From NCBI RefSeq assembly GCF_017353185.1, contig NZ_JAFMYV010000002.1, forward strand, positions 248,001-312,000: a stretch of DNA of 64,000 bases. The letters are read 5' to 3'. The position numbers were made by a program, and so were the translations under genes. The notes under the pieces were generated by a model. It ran no database searches and was not told where the DNA came from. It saw only the letters and a list, made by a program, of their open reading frames with translations. This document shows positions 28,201 through 36,395 of the stretch, in pieces. This stretch comes from Fibrella rubiginis (GTDB lineage: Bacteria > Bacteroidota > Bacteroidia > Cytophagales > Spirosomataceae). Positions within the stretch are counted from its first letter, which is position 1. Each line of letters begins with the position of its first letter.

Positions 28201-29139
28201 GGCTGCACTGGCCGGGTCTGCCTCGCTGGCGGGAACTGGATCAGGCGCTGATTCGGCGTCATCATAGGGTTCATCTTCCAGCGCTGCCGACCTAGCCTGG
28301 GGCAGCAGCGGAATAATGGCCTCTTCCGATGTCAGCACATCATCGGCAACCAGCTCAGAATCACGTTGTTGCGGCGGAGCAAAAGTCGGGGCTTGTACCC
28401 CCGTAATCAGCCGCGCCCAGTTGAAGGCCGGGCCAATGTCCCACTTGCCAGTGGCGCGGTAGTTCACATGCGACACGATGCCCTTGAAGGTGAGCACGTC
28501 GGGGGTGGTAAGGTAGCGTTTTGGTTCGGGAAAGAATTGACGGGGAATAGCGTACTGCGCCGTCAGGTAGCGTAGCAGCACAATCAGGCTGTCGTACTGG
28601 GCGTCGGTGTAGGTGGCGTAGTTTGCCTCGCCCCGAAATGGTGTGGGCAGCTTCTGGTACGCCTCGGTCTGATTCAGCGCACAGTAGGGTTCGCCGTAGA
28701 TATTATACAGCCCATCGGCCTTTGGTGTCAACGGCCCGTAGTTGGAAATTTCGATGCCGATGGTACGCTTGTCCTGCGCGTTACCCGCGTTACCCAGCGC
28801 CTCGCCGCCGAGGTTACCCGACCAGAATTTCGACGAATACAACTGGTAGATGGTCCCGTCGCGGGCGAGCACAAACGGCACCGACACGTGGTAATCCTGG
28901 CGGGTAAGCGTACTCATGTCGCCGATCAGGCCCCCCGCCGTAAAGTGGAGCACAATCCGTTCTTTAGTATAGACGGTGTCGTGGTAATAGCCAGAACGGT
29001 GGGCGGGCGTGCAGAGCAGGCCGTTCAGCGTGAGCGACTCGTTGGGCACCGGCACGGCAATGGGCCGCAGCACATACTCGCCCCCATTGCCGGTGCGGCG
29101 AAAGCGATCTTCTTTGGTGGGTAAAGTAGCGAAAACCAT
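25231..29139 (-). CDS. Amidase - caspase - SGNH hydrolase triple fusion
   Basis: 1302 residues. Residues 55-245 are an N-acetylmuramoyl-L-alanine amidase (Amidase_2-like) domain: zinc ligands His65 (IVLHFTAGG), His224 (GIVSHVNYR) and Asp234 (KWDIGP), acidic Glu130 (TIGIEISNYG). After an acidic linker, residues 318-500 are a caspase-like C14 domain (VYALIVGIDKYP) with His405 (YFSGHGTQ) and Cys472 (IFDCCHSGD). Residues 560-1040 are unassigned, beta-rich. Residues 1070-1300 are an SGNH hydrolase: Ser1081 (EGDSWF), GGGND, and DEIHP with Asp1274/His1277. All catalytic residues appear intact. No signal peptide or sorting domain is visible. It follows the 250-residue gene by 39 bases. The combination suggests a protease-controlled lytic effector, which is inference. 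Confidence 0.88.
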   Translation of the reverse strand: MVFATLPTKEDRFRRTGNGGEYVLRPIAVPVPNESLTLNGLLCTPAHRSGYYHDTVYTKERIVLHFTAGGLIGDMSTLTRQDYHVSVPFVLARDGTIYQLYSSKFWSGNLGGEALGNAGNAQDKRTIGIEISNYGPLTPKADGLYNIYGEPYCALNQTEAYQKLPTPFRGEANYATYTDAQYDSLIVLLRYLTAQYAIPRQFFPEPKRYLTTPDVLTFKGIVSHVNYRATGKWDIGPAFNWARLITGVQAPTFAPPQQRDSELVADDVLTSEEAIIPLLPQARSAALEDEPYDDAESAPDPVPASEADPASAATTPGKVYALIVGIDKYPGEVVLQQSVRFPALRGCVHDAQAVTAYLETSPPVEVNTLLLTDEKATKTAIVEAFQSHLGQAKAGDVALFYFSGHGTQEWADKTVWTGETDGRLECLACYYTAQTADSFLLADKELRYLIGQLAANKPATEQPQIVAIFDCCHSGDNTRNGELMTTAFADVAERRIPFSFGQRSWEHFIFGKTISEATVRQQGVAKAIPEGTHVQLSACESDESALEVNGEGVFTKTLLTVLRQAGGPISYYSLRSRVRQYLRNVFDQRPRIYVANGDDALLYANFLNQPGQANALTTGEVVYVPTNGGAGRWVMNRGAIHGVTPELADVTVTDPQHPSVTYKAHVESVQVDHTYLTFKKEIPEDQKATYLAAIPGLMAQPIAICVNHQDSAPAEQQQLLDGLLGQTVGYVVLQDDESQADYVVQNRDGRYYLTLPNDPFRPLTQPVDAGSETTVAQLADQLRHISQWAFLASLSNTGPDALPANTLQVACTRVNADGSETSVLNADGTIPIQYEKGADGAWRSAFRVKVTNPTPIKLYCAVLYLDTEFQSFLGFLNPTTYLLEPGNSVYLGLKGKETINSRLPLAMQAYNWPARVEHLKLIVSTDEFDVQALALAPLPEPPLPGQAKKGGDRGGLDTDERPVALRGWGTQQYSLQLINPTVNHLDGALLDALLNDLETAPFALGLYFDASTGPNWQINYERKPEIALIGPHSAKLDERGFIKGVGLDLANAVARRLRNRHYEAVIKQFPDRIRMVSEGDSWFQHPLVTDVIDHLGRVYAIHCVAAAGDTLRNIQAMGEYLDDIDRQKPAFFLLSGGGNDILGDQFRTYLHDNPDMSVPVGENPRRFLKDTLFAELDSLHDIYQTVFGVIQTSHPGLHILVHGYDYIIPLSVTNKGWLGRYMIEKGINRQEDRQAIISLILNEFNARLQRAVAPFPNVSYINALNTVRPNQWYDEIHPNADGFQQVAMKFMKRINEVVVTTK

Positions 29140-29178
29140 GATAAAAAGAGGAATGGTGTGGATAGAAGAAATGGCTGA

Positions 29179-29931
29179 TTACAACTCAATTTCAGCAATA
29201 AATTCGGTCATTTTACTCCCCAATTTATCCTGAACTTGCGTTCTGATGGTGGCGTACATGTCTTCGTTCAAGGTGCCTGTTCTTGAGCAATAAGTCAATT
29301 GCGTCGTGTCTTTGGTCGATTTGAAAAACAGTATCTTTTTGATCTCATTAGTCGACGTGACCAGAAACGTACCGATCTGCAACGACAGCGCCCCGTTGGC
29401 CTCGCTCACCAGGCCAATCTGGAAAGCACCCTTAGAAAGTGAATGGGTGTTCTTCTCAAATACGGTGATCTTACCGTTGCTGTCGCTCAGCCCTTTGATA
29501 GCGTCCAGCGTCTTGGTAATGACCACCATAAACGAGCCGCCAAACGCCGCCGACAGGATGCTGATGATGGCGTTTTCGGCTTCGAAGACCGTGTCGTTGG
29601 CCTCAAACGTAGCGAATTCGGCTCCCTGAATAGCCCAGCCCAAATTCATCAGCACGTTCACAAAGGTTTTGTACCAGTCGACCAGCTGATTTTCGTCGGG
29701 GAATTTTTTATTGGCCGCCAGTTGGGCCAACAGTACTGAATTAAGCACGTCGCTCCGTCGCTGTCCATTGACGTCGGAGACAAACGATACCAGTGATTTA
29801 GCATTTAAAAAGGATTGCTCTATACCTTCAACCATGTCGGGTGACTGACCACTGCGTTCCTGTGGGAAGGCTTCTCGGGCATCCTGAACCGACAAATTTT
29901 TTACGTACGTAACCGGGTCGTGCGCTTCCAT
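29179..29931 (-). CDS. Unknown protein co-transcribed with the caspase fusion
   Basis: 250 residues, no family recognised with confidence. The N-terminal half is helical (SVLLAQLAANKKFPDENQLV, WYKTFVNVLMNLGWAIQGAE). A hydrophobic stretch near 122-145 (IISILSAAFGGSFMVVITK) is followed by a beta-rich C-terminal half (FQIGLVSEANGALSLQIGTF; ILFFKSTKDTTQLTYCSRT). No signal peptide. The helical-hydrophobic-beta layout could fit a pore-forming or lipid-binding protein, but this is speculative. It is the first gene of the unit with the caspase fusion, 39 bases apart. Confidence 0.6.
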   Translation of the reverse strand: MEAHDPVTYVKNLSVQDAREAFPQERSGQSPDMVEGIEQSFLNAKSLVSFVSDVNGQRRSDVLNSVLLAQLAANKKFPDENQLVDWYKTFVNVLMNLGWAIQGAEFATFEANDTVFEAENAIISILSAAFGGSFMVVITKTLDAIKGLSDSNGKITVFEKNTHSLSKGAFQIGLVSEANGALSLQIGTFLVTSTNEIKKILFFKSTKDTTQLTYCSRTGTLNEDMYATIRTQVQDKLGSKMTEFIAEIEL

Positions 29932-30049
29932 ACGGCTGGCGAATTGGGGATGGGAATTGATTGAATAGTCGCCAACCGCATCGTACCCCGATAGTTGGGT
30001 ATGTCCTGTTTGGGTACGTCAAATCTCGACTCCTGTGCGACGAGTGACG

Positions 30050-30085
30050 TTCGTATTTGGGACACTTTCATTCGTATTTGGGACA
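30050..30085 (-). promoter_or_regulatory. Tandem 15-base direct repeats upstream of the caspase operon
   Basis: TTCGTATTTGGGACA occurs at 30050-30064 and again at 30071-30085, exactly 21 bases apart, about two helical turns. They lie about 120 bases before the first gene of the operon. Related TTTGGGTACGTC and TTGGGTATGTC copies occur nearer the gene. Likely a regulator-binding site. Confidence 0.55.
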
Positions 30086-30103
30086 TTTTGCCCCAAAAAG
30101 AAA

Positions 30104-30126
30104 AAGCAGCCCGGATTAGGCTGCTT
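30104..30126 (-). terminator. Terminator of the FG-GAP gene
   Basis: 8-bp stem AAGCAGCC / GGCTGCTT with 7-base loop and a T-rich tail on the minus strand, about 30 bases after the FG-GAP stop. Confidence 0.8.
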
Positions 30127-30157
30127 CTGGAAGGCAACGGTGCTTTATCGTTTCTCG

Positions 30158-31321
30158 TTACTGCTCATTCCAGAACACATACAACCCATCTTTCCCCGCC
30201 ACCACAATGTCTTTGCGGCCGGTGTTGCGGAGGTCGGCCAGGGCGAAGTAGATGCCGGTGCCTTTGGCTTCACCCGCGGGGCCATAGCTGATGATGTGCT
30301 TGTCGAAGGTCTTGCCGTTGAACGTAAAATAATACAGGCCCACGGGGTCGTTCGAGCCGGGGTCGTTGTCGTTGTGGGCGCGGAACCGTTTGCCGGTGAT
30401 CAGTTCGGGCTTGCCGTCGCCGGTGATGTCGGCCCATTCCATAACGTGGTACTGCGAATTTTTTTCGTCGATGACGTGCTTCGTCCAGGTTGAGCCTGCC
30501 CCACCTGTGCGGGGCTGGCCGTTTTGGCCACCCTGTTCGTACCAGTGCAGTCCGTATCCGTGGCCCTGCCCCACAATCAGGTCGGCCCGTTTATCACCGT
30601 TCACGTCGGTCACGATGATGGGTACGCTGGCCGTGCCGAGGGCGAATTCTTTATGTAATGTCCAGGTCGGATTCTCCTTTGGCCCACCCGCTTCGAGCCA
30701 CCCTTCGCTCACGATGAAATCGCCCCGACCGTCGCCATTGACATCGCCGAAACCCAGGCCGTGCCCCTGCGTGGGGTTCACATCAACCACGCGGAAGTTC
30801 TTTTCGGCGGGCTGGTATTTCAGGTATTTGAGAGACTTGCCGGGATTGTTGGGGCATAGTTCGGGCTGGCCGTCGCCGTCTACGTCCCAGACGCGGGTGG
30901 TCTCTACGTTGCCCACGTTGGCGATGTCATGCACCGGCCAGTCGCCCTTATTCACGTTTTCGAGCCAGCGCAGGGTGCCACTCCACCAGCCGCCCGTGAT
31001 GACGTCTATGCGCCCATCGGCGTTCACGTCGAAGGGAATCGTCGAGAAATCGTCGTAGTACTGGTCTTCGCGTTTCTGGTGGCCAATCAGGTGTCGTTTG
31101 CGGAAGGTAGGTTTGTCGCCCCCCTGTTTGGGTGCCTCGTTCTCGTACCAGAAATCCCCCGACACAATATCAAGCGTACCGTTGCCATCTACATCCATCA
31201 CCCCCGCTGATTCGTAGCTTTCGGCGGCCACGAAATATTTGGTAAAGCGGGGTGGCGCGGCTGACTCCAAAAGAGTAAATCCGCAAAAAAGTACACTGGC
31301 GAAGGCAAAGACAGCTTTCAT
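30158..31321 (-). CDS. Secreted FG-GAP/VCBS-repeat beta-propeller protein
   Basis: About 387 residues with a signal peptide (MKAVFAFASVLFCGFTLLES). The body is a series of calcium-binding FG-GAP type repeats with DxDGxGxxD motifs: DVDGNGTLDIVSGDFWYE, DVNADGRIDVITGG, DVDGDGQPELC, DVNGDGRGDFIVSEG, DVNGDKRADLIVGQG, DITGDGKPELITGK. A seven-bladed propeller is likely. Ligand unknown. Start at 31321 gives the signal peptide directly. Confidence 0.88.
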   Translation of the reverse strand: MKAVFAFASVLFCGFTLLESAAPPRFTKYFVAAESYESAGVMDVDGNGTLDIVSGDFWYENEAPKQGGDKPTFRKRHLIGHQKREDQYYDDFSTIPFDVNADGRIDVITGGWWSGTLRWLENVNKGDWPVHDIANVGNVETTRVWDVDGDGQPELCPNNPGKSLKYLKYQPAEKNFRVVDVNPTQGHGLGFGDVNGDGRGDFIVSEGWLEAGGPKENPTWTLHKEFALGTASVPIIVTDVNGDKRADLIVGQGHGYGLHWYEQGGQNGQPRTGGAGSTWTKHVIDEKNSQYHVMEWADITGDGKPELITGKRFRAHNDNDPGSNDPVGLYYFTFNGKTFDKHIISYGPAGEAKGTGIYFALADLRNTGRKDIVVAGKDGLYVFWNEQ

Positions 31322-31513
31322 ACGTCGGGTTCGTTTAGCGAAAAACCGTATTCTATTCACAGCCTACTCTTTGCTGGTTTGTGCCGGACAGTCTTTGTCC
31401 GATTTTGGACAACTAAAACCGGGTAATGGCTGCTTGTGAGCGTTGTGGCCCTGTTTTGGGGCTATGGTATGATCCTTGACCCGTTTGGCTGGTGTGAACT
31501 AAATTCGGATATC

Positions 31514-33898
31514 ATGGTAAGCAACTACCTCATCATTGCCTGGCGAAAGGCCAAAAACCACTCACTGGCTACCCTCATCAATGTCGTAGGCCTCACCGTA
31601 GGCCTGACGTGCTGCGTGCTCATCACCGCCTATGTGCTGGACGATCTGGCCTATGATCGCTTCCACAAGCAGGCTGACCGGATTGTGTTGTTTCAACAGT
31701 TTGAAAATTCACCTACCAGCGGGGGCAAATTTGCCACTGATCTCAAAAATCGGTTCACAGCCATCAAGGATGCCGTACGGCTTACTAAGGTGAAACCACT
31801 GGTGAGCCGACAGCAGACTGCTTTTTATGAGTCCAACTTCTGGTTTGCCGACAGCAGTGTTTTCGGGGTATTTACCCTGCCGCTGCTGGAAGGTAACGAA
31901 CGCACAGCCCTGGCCGAGCAATATGGTGTGGTACTGTCGGAGACCATGGCCCGGAAGTATTTTGGTTCGACCAACATCATCGGTCAGCAGTTGCGCTATA
32001 ACAATAAAACAAACCTCCACGTAACCGGTGTTTTTCAGGACCTGCCCCCAAACTCTCATCTGAAAGTTGATTTCCTGGCCTCCTACGCCAACGCCAATGA
32101 ACTGGTTGGTAACGACGTAACAACTAACTATTGGGGCGGTGGCGAAACCTGGACGTACCTGCTTCTGGCACCGGGTACTACCCCGGCTAACCTGCAGGGA
32201 CAGTTTCCGGCGTATCTGAAACAACTCGGCGACCCCAACTCAGGTGTGTGGAAGCTGAACCTCATACCCCTCCCGGATATCTACCTGCGCACCAATCTGG
32301 TAGCTACCAATCGGCTGATCTACGTCTATGTGTTTATCATTGTGGCCCTGCTGATTCTGGGTCTGGCCTGTTTCAATTACGTCAACCTTGCCACGGCGCA
32401 GGCGACACAGCGGGCCAAAGAAGTGGGAGTCCGGAAAGTACTGGGTTCCTCATTTGGGCAGTTGTGGCGGCAGTTTCTGGGCGAAACGGCCATCCTGCTT
32501 TTCGTTGCCACCCTACTGGCTCTGGTCCTGGTCATCATCGCCCTGCCAGCGTTCAATACGCTGGCCGACAAGCAAATGGCGATATCGTCGCTGTTTAGTG
32601 GCACCCGGCTGGCATGGCTACTGGCGGGTATCGTCACAGTAGCGTTATTGGCAGGTAGCTACCCGGCGTTTGTATTGTCGTCGTTCAAGCCTGTTGCCGT
32701 ACTGAAAGGGTACGGATCACCTACGGGTGGCCGGTCGTGGCTGCGGCAGTCGCTGGTGGTTGGGCAGTTTGCCGTATCCGTGGCCATGATCGTAGCTACG
32801 CTATTGGTCTACAATCAGTTGCAATTTATTCGTAACCGCGACCTAGGCTATCAACGTGAGCAGGTGCTTACCATGGACCTGCGCGATGGGTCTGATCAGA
32901 ACAAAGAGCTGTTTACCCAGCAGGTATCGGCGCTGCCGGGGGTGGAAGCGGCTACCCGTGCGTTTGGTCTGCCCGGCAGCAACGCTGTGCGTGGCGAAAA
33001 ACTGGTGAGTGACTACGTACCCAAAGGCGCACAGACGGGCGGCATCAGCCGGTTGACAGTTGACGGTAACTACCTGAAAACCTTTGGTATCAAACTACTG
33101 GAAGGGCGCAACATCGACCAGAACCGCCCCGCCGACAGGGGAGTATTTCTGGTGAACCGGGCGGCTATGAAGTTTTTTGGCTGGAAGAGCATTGTGGGCA
33201 AGATGACGGGTTATTACACGTACGCCTATGATCCGGCTCAGCCGGGTACGTATAAGGAAGTACCGCAACGAGGTGAGGTAGTGGGTGTTGTTGAAGACTA
33301 TAACTACGCCAATCTGAAACAAACGGTGGCCCCGTTGCTCATCACCCTCAACGATGGCTGGGAAGGACAGTTGGCTATCCGGCTACGTAAGGGGAGTATC
33401 CCGGCCACGATTCCTCAACTGGAACAACGCTGGCACACGCTTTTTCCTGAGAAACCATTTGTCTATGAATTTCTGGACGATACGTTCAACCGCACTTACC
33501 AGGCCGAAGCCCGCACCGGGCAGGTATTTGGCTTGTTTGCCCTCCTTGCCGTAATTATCTCCTGCCTGGGACTTTTCGGGCTGGCTACGTTCACGGCCGA
33601 GCAGCGCACCAAAGAAATTGGTGTCCGGAAAGTGCTTGGCGCCTCGGTGGGGAGCATCGTCACGCTGCTGTCGAAGGATTTTCTCAAGCTCGTCGTGATC
33701 GCCATCGTCATTGCGTCGCCCATTGCCTGGTGGGCCATGGACAAATGGCTACAGGACTTTGCTTACAAGATTTCCATTGAGTGGTGGGTATTTGCCCTGG
33801 CGGGTCTGCTGGCCATCGGTGTGGCCCTGTTGACGGTTGGCTTTCAGAGCGTTCGAGCAGCCCTACTGAGTCCGGTAAATAGTCTGCGCAATGAATAA
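31514..33898 (+). CDS. FtsX/MacB-like ABC transporter permease
   Basis: About 794 residues. N-terminal membrane helix (LATLINVVGLTVGLTCCVL) and a MacB-type periplasmic domain, then three helices, a second periplasmic domain and three final helices. Each FtsX core carries the repeated coupling motif TKEIGVRKVLGAS / AKEVGVRKVLGSS. This duplicated architecture is common in Bacteroidetes and works with a separate ATPase, which is not nearby. ATG at 31514 is preferred over 31436, whose extension looks non-conserved. Confidence 0.9.
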   Translation: MVSNYLIIAWRKAKNHSLATLINVVGLTVGLTCCVLITAYVLDDLAYDRFHKQADRIVLFQQFENSPTSGGKFATDLKNRFTAIKDAVRLTKVKPLVSRQQTAFYESNFWFADSSVFGVFTLPLLEGNERTALAEQYGVVLSETMARKYFGSTNIIGQQLRYNNKTNLHVTGVFQDLPPNSHLKVDFLASYANANELVGNDVTTNYWGGGETWTYLLLAPGTTPANLQGQFPAYLKQLGDPNSGVWKLNLIPLPDIYLRTNLVATNRLIYVYVFIIVALLILGLACFNYVNLATAQATQRAKEVGVRKVLGSSFGQLWRQFLGETAILLFVATLLALVLVIIALPAFNTLADKQMAISSLFSGTRLAWLLAGIVTVALLAGSYPAFVLSSFKPVAVLKGYGSPTGGRSWLRQSLVVGQFAVSVAMIVATLLVYNQLQFIRNRDLGYQREQVLTMDLRDGSDQNKELFTQQVSALPGVEAATRAFGLPGSNAVRGEKLVSDYVPKGAQTGGISRLTVDGNYLKTFGIKLLEGRNIDQNRPADRGVFLVNRAAMKFFGWKSIVGKMTGYYTYAYDPAQPGTYKEVPQRGEVVGVVEDYNYANLKQTVAPLLITLNDGWEGQLAIRLRKGSIPATIPQLEQRWHTLFPEKPFVYEFLDDTFNRTYQAEARTGQVFGLFALLAVIISCLGLFGLATFTAEQRTKEIGVRKVLGASVGSIVTLLSKDFLKLVVIAIVIASPIAWWAMDKWLQDFAYKISIEWWVFALAGLLAIGVALLTVGFQSVRAALLSPVNSLRNE

Positions 33899-33922
33899 AC
33901 ACCGTCGGTAGATTCGAGTCTT

Positions 33923-33966
33923 CATTAAAAAACCGCTCAGAGCATGTCTTGAGCGGTTTTTTAATG
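33923..33966. terminator. Bidirectional terminator between convergent genes
   Basis: 17-bp stem (33923-33939 with 33950-33966) with A and T runs, serving the permease gene and the DUF2911 gene. Confidence 0.9.
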
Positions 33967-33989
33967 AGTGCCTATACCAACGCTGTATG

Positions 33990-34829
33990 CTACAGCTTGC
34001 AGTCTTCCAGAATCTTCTCGTTGTTTTTGATGTAGGCATCGTCACCAGCCTTCTTAGACAGGTCGAGCGACATCTGCGCATCGGCGCGGGCGGCTTTGCA
34101 ATTACCTGAACGGGCCAAGATTTTAGCCCGGAGGTGGTAGTCATAGTATTCGTTGCTTTTCTCCAGCACTTTATTGGCCCAGACGAGTGCCTGTTTCAGG
34201 TCGCGGTTGGTGTCGAGGTAATAGTTGGCGGCGCTATAGTAGGTCTCTGTTGTGATGGTGGCAGCACTGGTTTTAGCCTTGATCTGCGCCATCACATGCG
34301 AATCGGCGTCGTCGGCGATGTTGAGCCGCACGAGGGTATTTTCCCAGCGCATCTGTAATACCGCGGAGGCCGGCGTGAGGTCGACAAACTCGAACGTCAG
34401 CGTCTCGGTCTTCGTGGGTGTCTTCTCGGTTTTCACCACCAGCCGAACCACATCATTGGCGGCTTTGTAGTCGTAGGCTCCCCAGGCGTTGGCGTCTTTG
34501 TTGATGATGAACGTAAACGAGTCGGCCGCAGGGATCGAATAAAGGCCATATTTGCCCGTTGCCACGGCTTTTCCTTCAATCGTCATCGGCTCAGAGAGCG
34601 TCAGGTCGGTAATCTTGTTGGCCCCGGTGCGCCATACTTTCCCGTAGGGAACGCGGTCGCCAAACATGGTCCGGCCCTTGAGCGACGGCCGGCCATAGTC
34701 GATGGTGACGGTGCCGAGACCCACTTGCTGGGCAACAGTGGCGGCGGGGCTGGCAGCGGGGAGGGTAATCTGGGCATAGCCCGTTGTCAGGCAGGCCGAC
34801 AGGCACGCAGTAAGGATGAATTTAGACAT
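33990..34829 (-). CDS. Secreted DUF2911 domain protein
   Basis: About 279 residues with signal peptide (MSKFILTACLSACLTTGYAQ). The DUF2911 domain shows VTIDYGRPSLKGRTMFG, VPYGKVWRTGANKITDL and GKYGLYSIPAAD. The C-terminal part has tetratricopeptide-like helices (ALVWANKVLEKSNEYYDYHL). Function unknown. Start at 34829 gives a clean signal peptide. Confidence 0.9.
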   Translation of the reverse strand: MSKFILTACLSACLTTGYAQITLPAASPAATVAQQVGLGTVTIDYGRPSLKGRTMFGDRVPYGKVWRTGANKITDLTLSEPMTIEGKAVATGKYGLYSIPAADSFTFIINKDANAWGAYDYKAANDVVRLVVKTEKTPTKTETLTFEFVDLTPASAVLQMRWENTLVRLNIADDADSHVMAQIKAKTSAATITTETYYSAANYYLDTNRDLKQALVWANKVLEKSNEYYDYHLRAKILARSGNCKAARADAQMSLDLSKKAGDDAYIKNNEKILEDCKL

Positions 34830-34876
34830 CTGTAGTTCTCTTAAATATGGAGCAAGTTTACGACGCATTGACGAAA

Positions 34877-34906
34877 AAACAGCCCGGATGGCCATCCGGG
34901 CTGTTT
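34877..34906 (-). terminator. Terminator of the OmpA-like gene
   Basis: Perfect 15-bp palindrome without loop and a T run on the minus strand, about 110 bases after the gene, just upstream of the DUF2911 gene. Confidence 0.8.
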
Positions 34907-35014
34907 GACAAAAATTGGGTAGTTGAGGTTTAATTGTCGGGATAAATTGGCGGCAGGTCTGGGTGATTACCAGTCGTCAGCACCCATCCGTGGCAGACTT
35001 AACCGAATGCCTGA

Positions 35015-36286
35015 TCATAGTTTTACGAACTCAACGCGCCGGTTTTGGGCTTTGCCTTCAAATGTGGCATTGTCAGCTACTGGCTTTGTTTTGCCGTAGC
35101 CTTTGGCCGTAAGCCTGCTGGCCTCTACGCCCATGCTCACGAGTTGAGCTTTCACGGCGTCGGCGCGTTTTTGGGAGAGCACCAGGTTGTCGGCATCAGA
35201 GCCGTCGGCGTCGGTATGGCCGCCGATCTCAAAGCGTGAGCCCCCGTTTTCGACCAGAAATGTCTGGATGGCGGTCAGTTCACCCATGCTTTCGGGCTTG
35301 ATAATGGCTTTGTTGACGTCGAAATGGATGCCATGCGAGATGTATTTGCCCTCGGTGAATTTCGCGCCGATCATGTTGGCCCCGCCGCCTTCGGCAATGC
35401 GTATGTTCTTGAAAATCAGTGGGTCGGCTTGTGCACCAATGCCGCCAAAGACCACCCGCGCAGGTACGGCGGTGTTGTTGGGCACCGTCAGCACCCGAAA
35501 CTGATCGATATACATCTTGATGCTACGCCCCTTCATGATGAACGCAATGTGGTGCCAGCGGTCGTTGAAATTGGCAAACTGAAGTTCTTCGGGCAGCATG
35601 CCGCTGAGGTCGCGGCTTTCGCCATTGACCTGAAAGACTGCCGAGGCAGCGTCTCGGTTGGCGCGGCAGGTGATCACCGTGGTTCCTTCGGCGTCGTCGA
35701 ACCAGAAATCCAGCGGGTAGGCACCGGGGGTCATGTAGTAGTCGTATTCGAGGGTGAATTCTTTAGGCAGGTAGGCTTTGTTTTTCATCAGTGGCGTCAC
35801 CTTGCCATAATTGCCGTCGGTAATTTTCATCACCAGCCCATCGCCGAATTTGTTCAGCACTGCCTGCCCGCCCAGCAGGTCCCAGTGTTCGGCAAATTCA
35901 CCATCCTGGTCGGTACGGAAATCGTCTTCAAAGATGATGTTGTTGCCCGGCACAAAATCATAGTTGGCGTATGACCGCATGGATGGCGGCGTGGCTTTGG
36001 CCGGCCCCGCCACCCCCGACGAGCCTCCATCGGCCTGCGCCTGGGTGGGCTGATCGTCGGGGTTGGTGGTGGGGGCGGTCTTGGTATCGGCCGGTTTTTT
36101 CGACCCATTCCTAACGCCGTCTTCTACTTTGTCAAGGCCTTTGTTGATGCCCTGATCAATCTTCTGGTTGGCTCGGTTAGTGGCTGCATTATTGACCCGG
36201 TCAACGATATTGCCGAACTGGGCCGCGGCACGCTGGGCAGACAAAAACAGACTAAACAGGGCTGCTGACAGGAAAGCAGTTTTCAT
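35015..36286 (-). CDS. OmpA-family protein with central lectin-like domain
   Basis: 423 residues: signal peptide (MKTAFLSAALFSLFLSAQRA), an Asn/Lys-rich helical region, a Pro/Thr linker, a beta-sandwich domain of the LamG/DUF1080 type (IIFEDDFRTDQDGEFAEHWD, EFTLEYDYYMTPG), and a C-terminal OmpA domain (GIHFDVNKAIIKPESMGEL, GHTDADGSDADNLVLSQKRA, GYGKTKPVADN). The OmpA domain binds peptidoglycan non-covalently. It probably sits at the outer membrane and links a glycan-binding domain to the wall. Confidence 0.9.
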   Translation of the reverse strand: MKTAFLSAALFSLFLSAQRAAAQFGNIVDRVNNAATNRANQKIDQGINKGLDKVEDGVRNGSKKPADTKTAPTTNPDDQPTQAQADGGSSGVAGPAKATPPSMRSYANYDFVPGNNIIFEDDFRTDQDGEFAEHWDLLGGQAVLNKFGDGLVMKITDGNYGKVTPLMKNKAYLPKEFTLEYDYYMTPGAYPLDFWFDDAEGTTVITCRANRDAASAVFQVNGESRDLSGMLPEELQFANFNDRWHHIAFIMKGRSIKMYIDQFRVLTVPNNTAVPARVVFGGIGAQADPLIFKNIRIAEGGGANMIGAKFTEGKYISHGIHFDVNKAIIKPESMGELTAIQTFLVENGGSRFEIGGHTDADGSDADNLVLSQKRADAVKAQLVSMGVEASRLTAKGYGKTKPVADNATFEGKAQNRRVEFVKL

Positions 36287-36395
36287 GGGAGAAGTGCGGT
36301 TTGGTTTGTGCTGACAAACCTACACTGCCCCAAAAAGAGCCGTTAACGTTCCTGTAACATCGTTTTGCTACGATGTAACGCCGGGTGAGGGGAGC

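Noticed and set aside
29179..29931. A bacterial gasdermin next to a caspase
   Set aside because: Length and neighbour fit, but the N-terminal Cys motif and gasdermin core pattern are not visible; kept as unknown.
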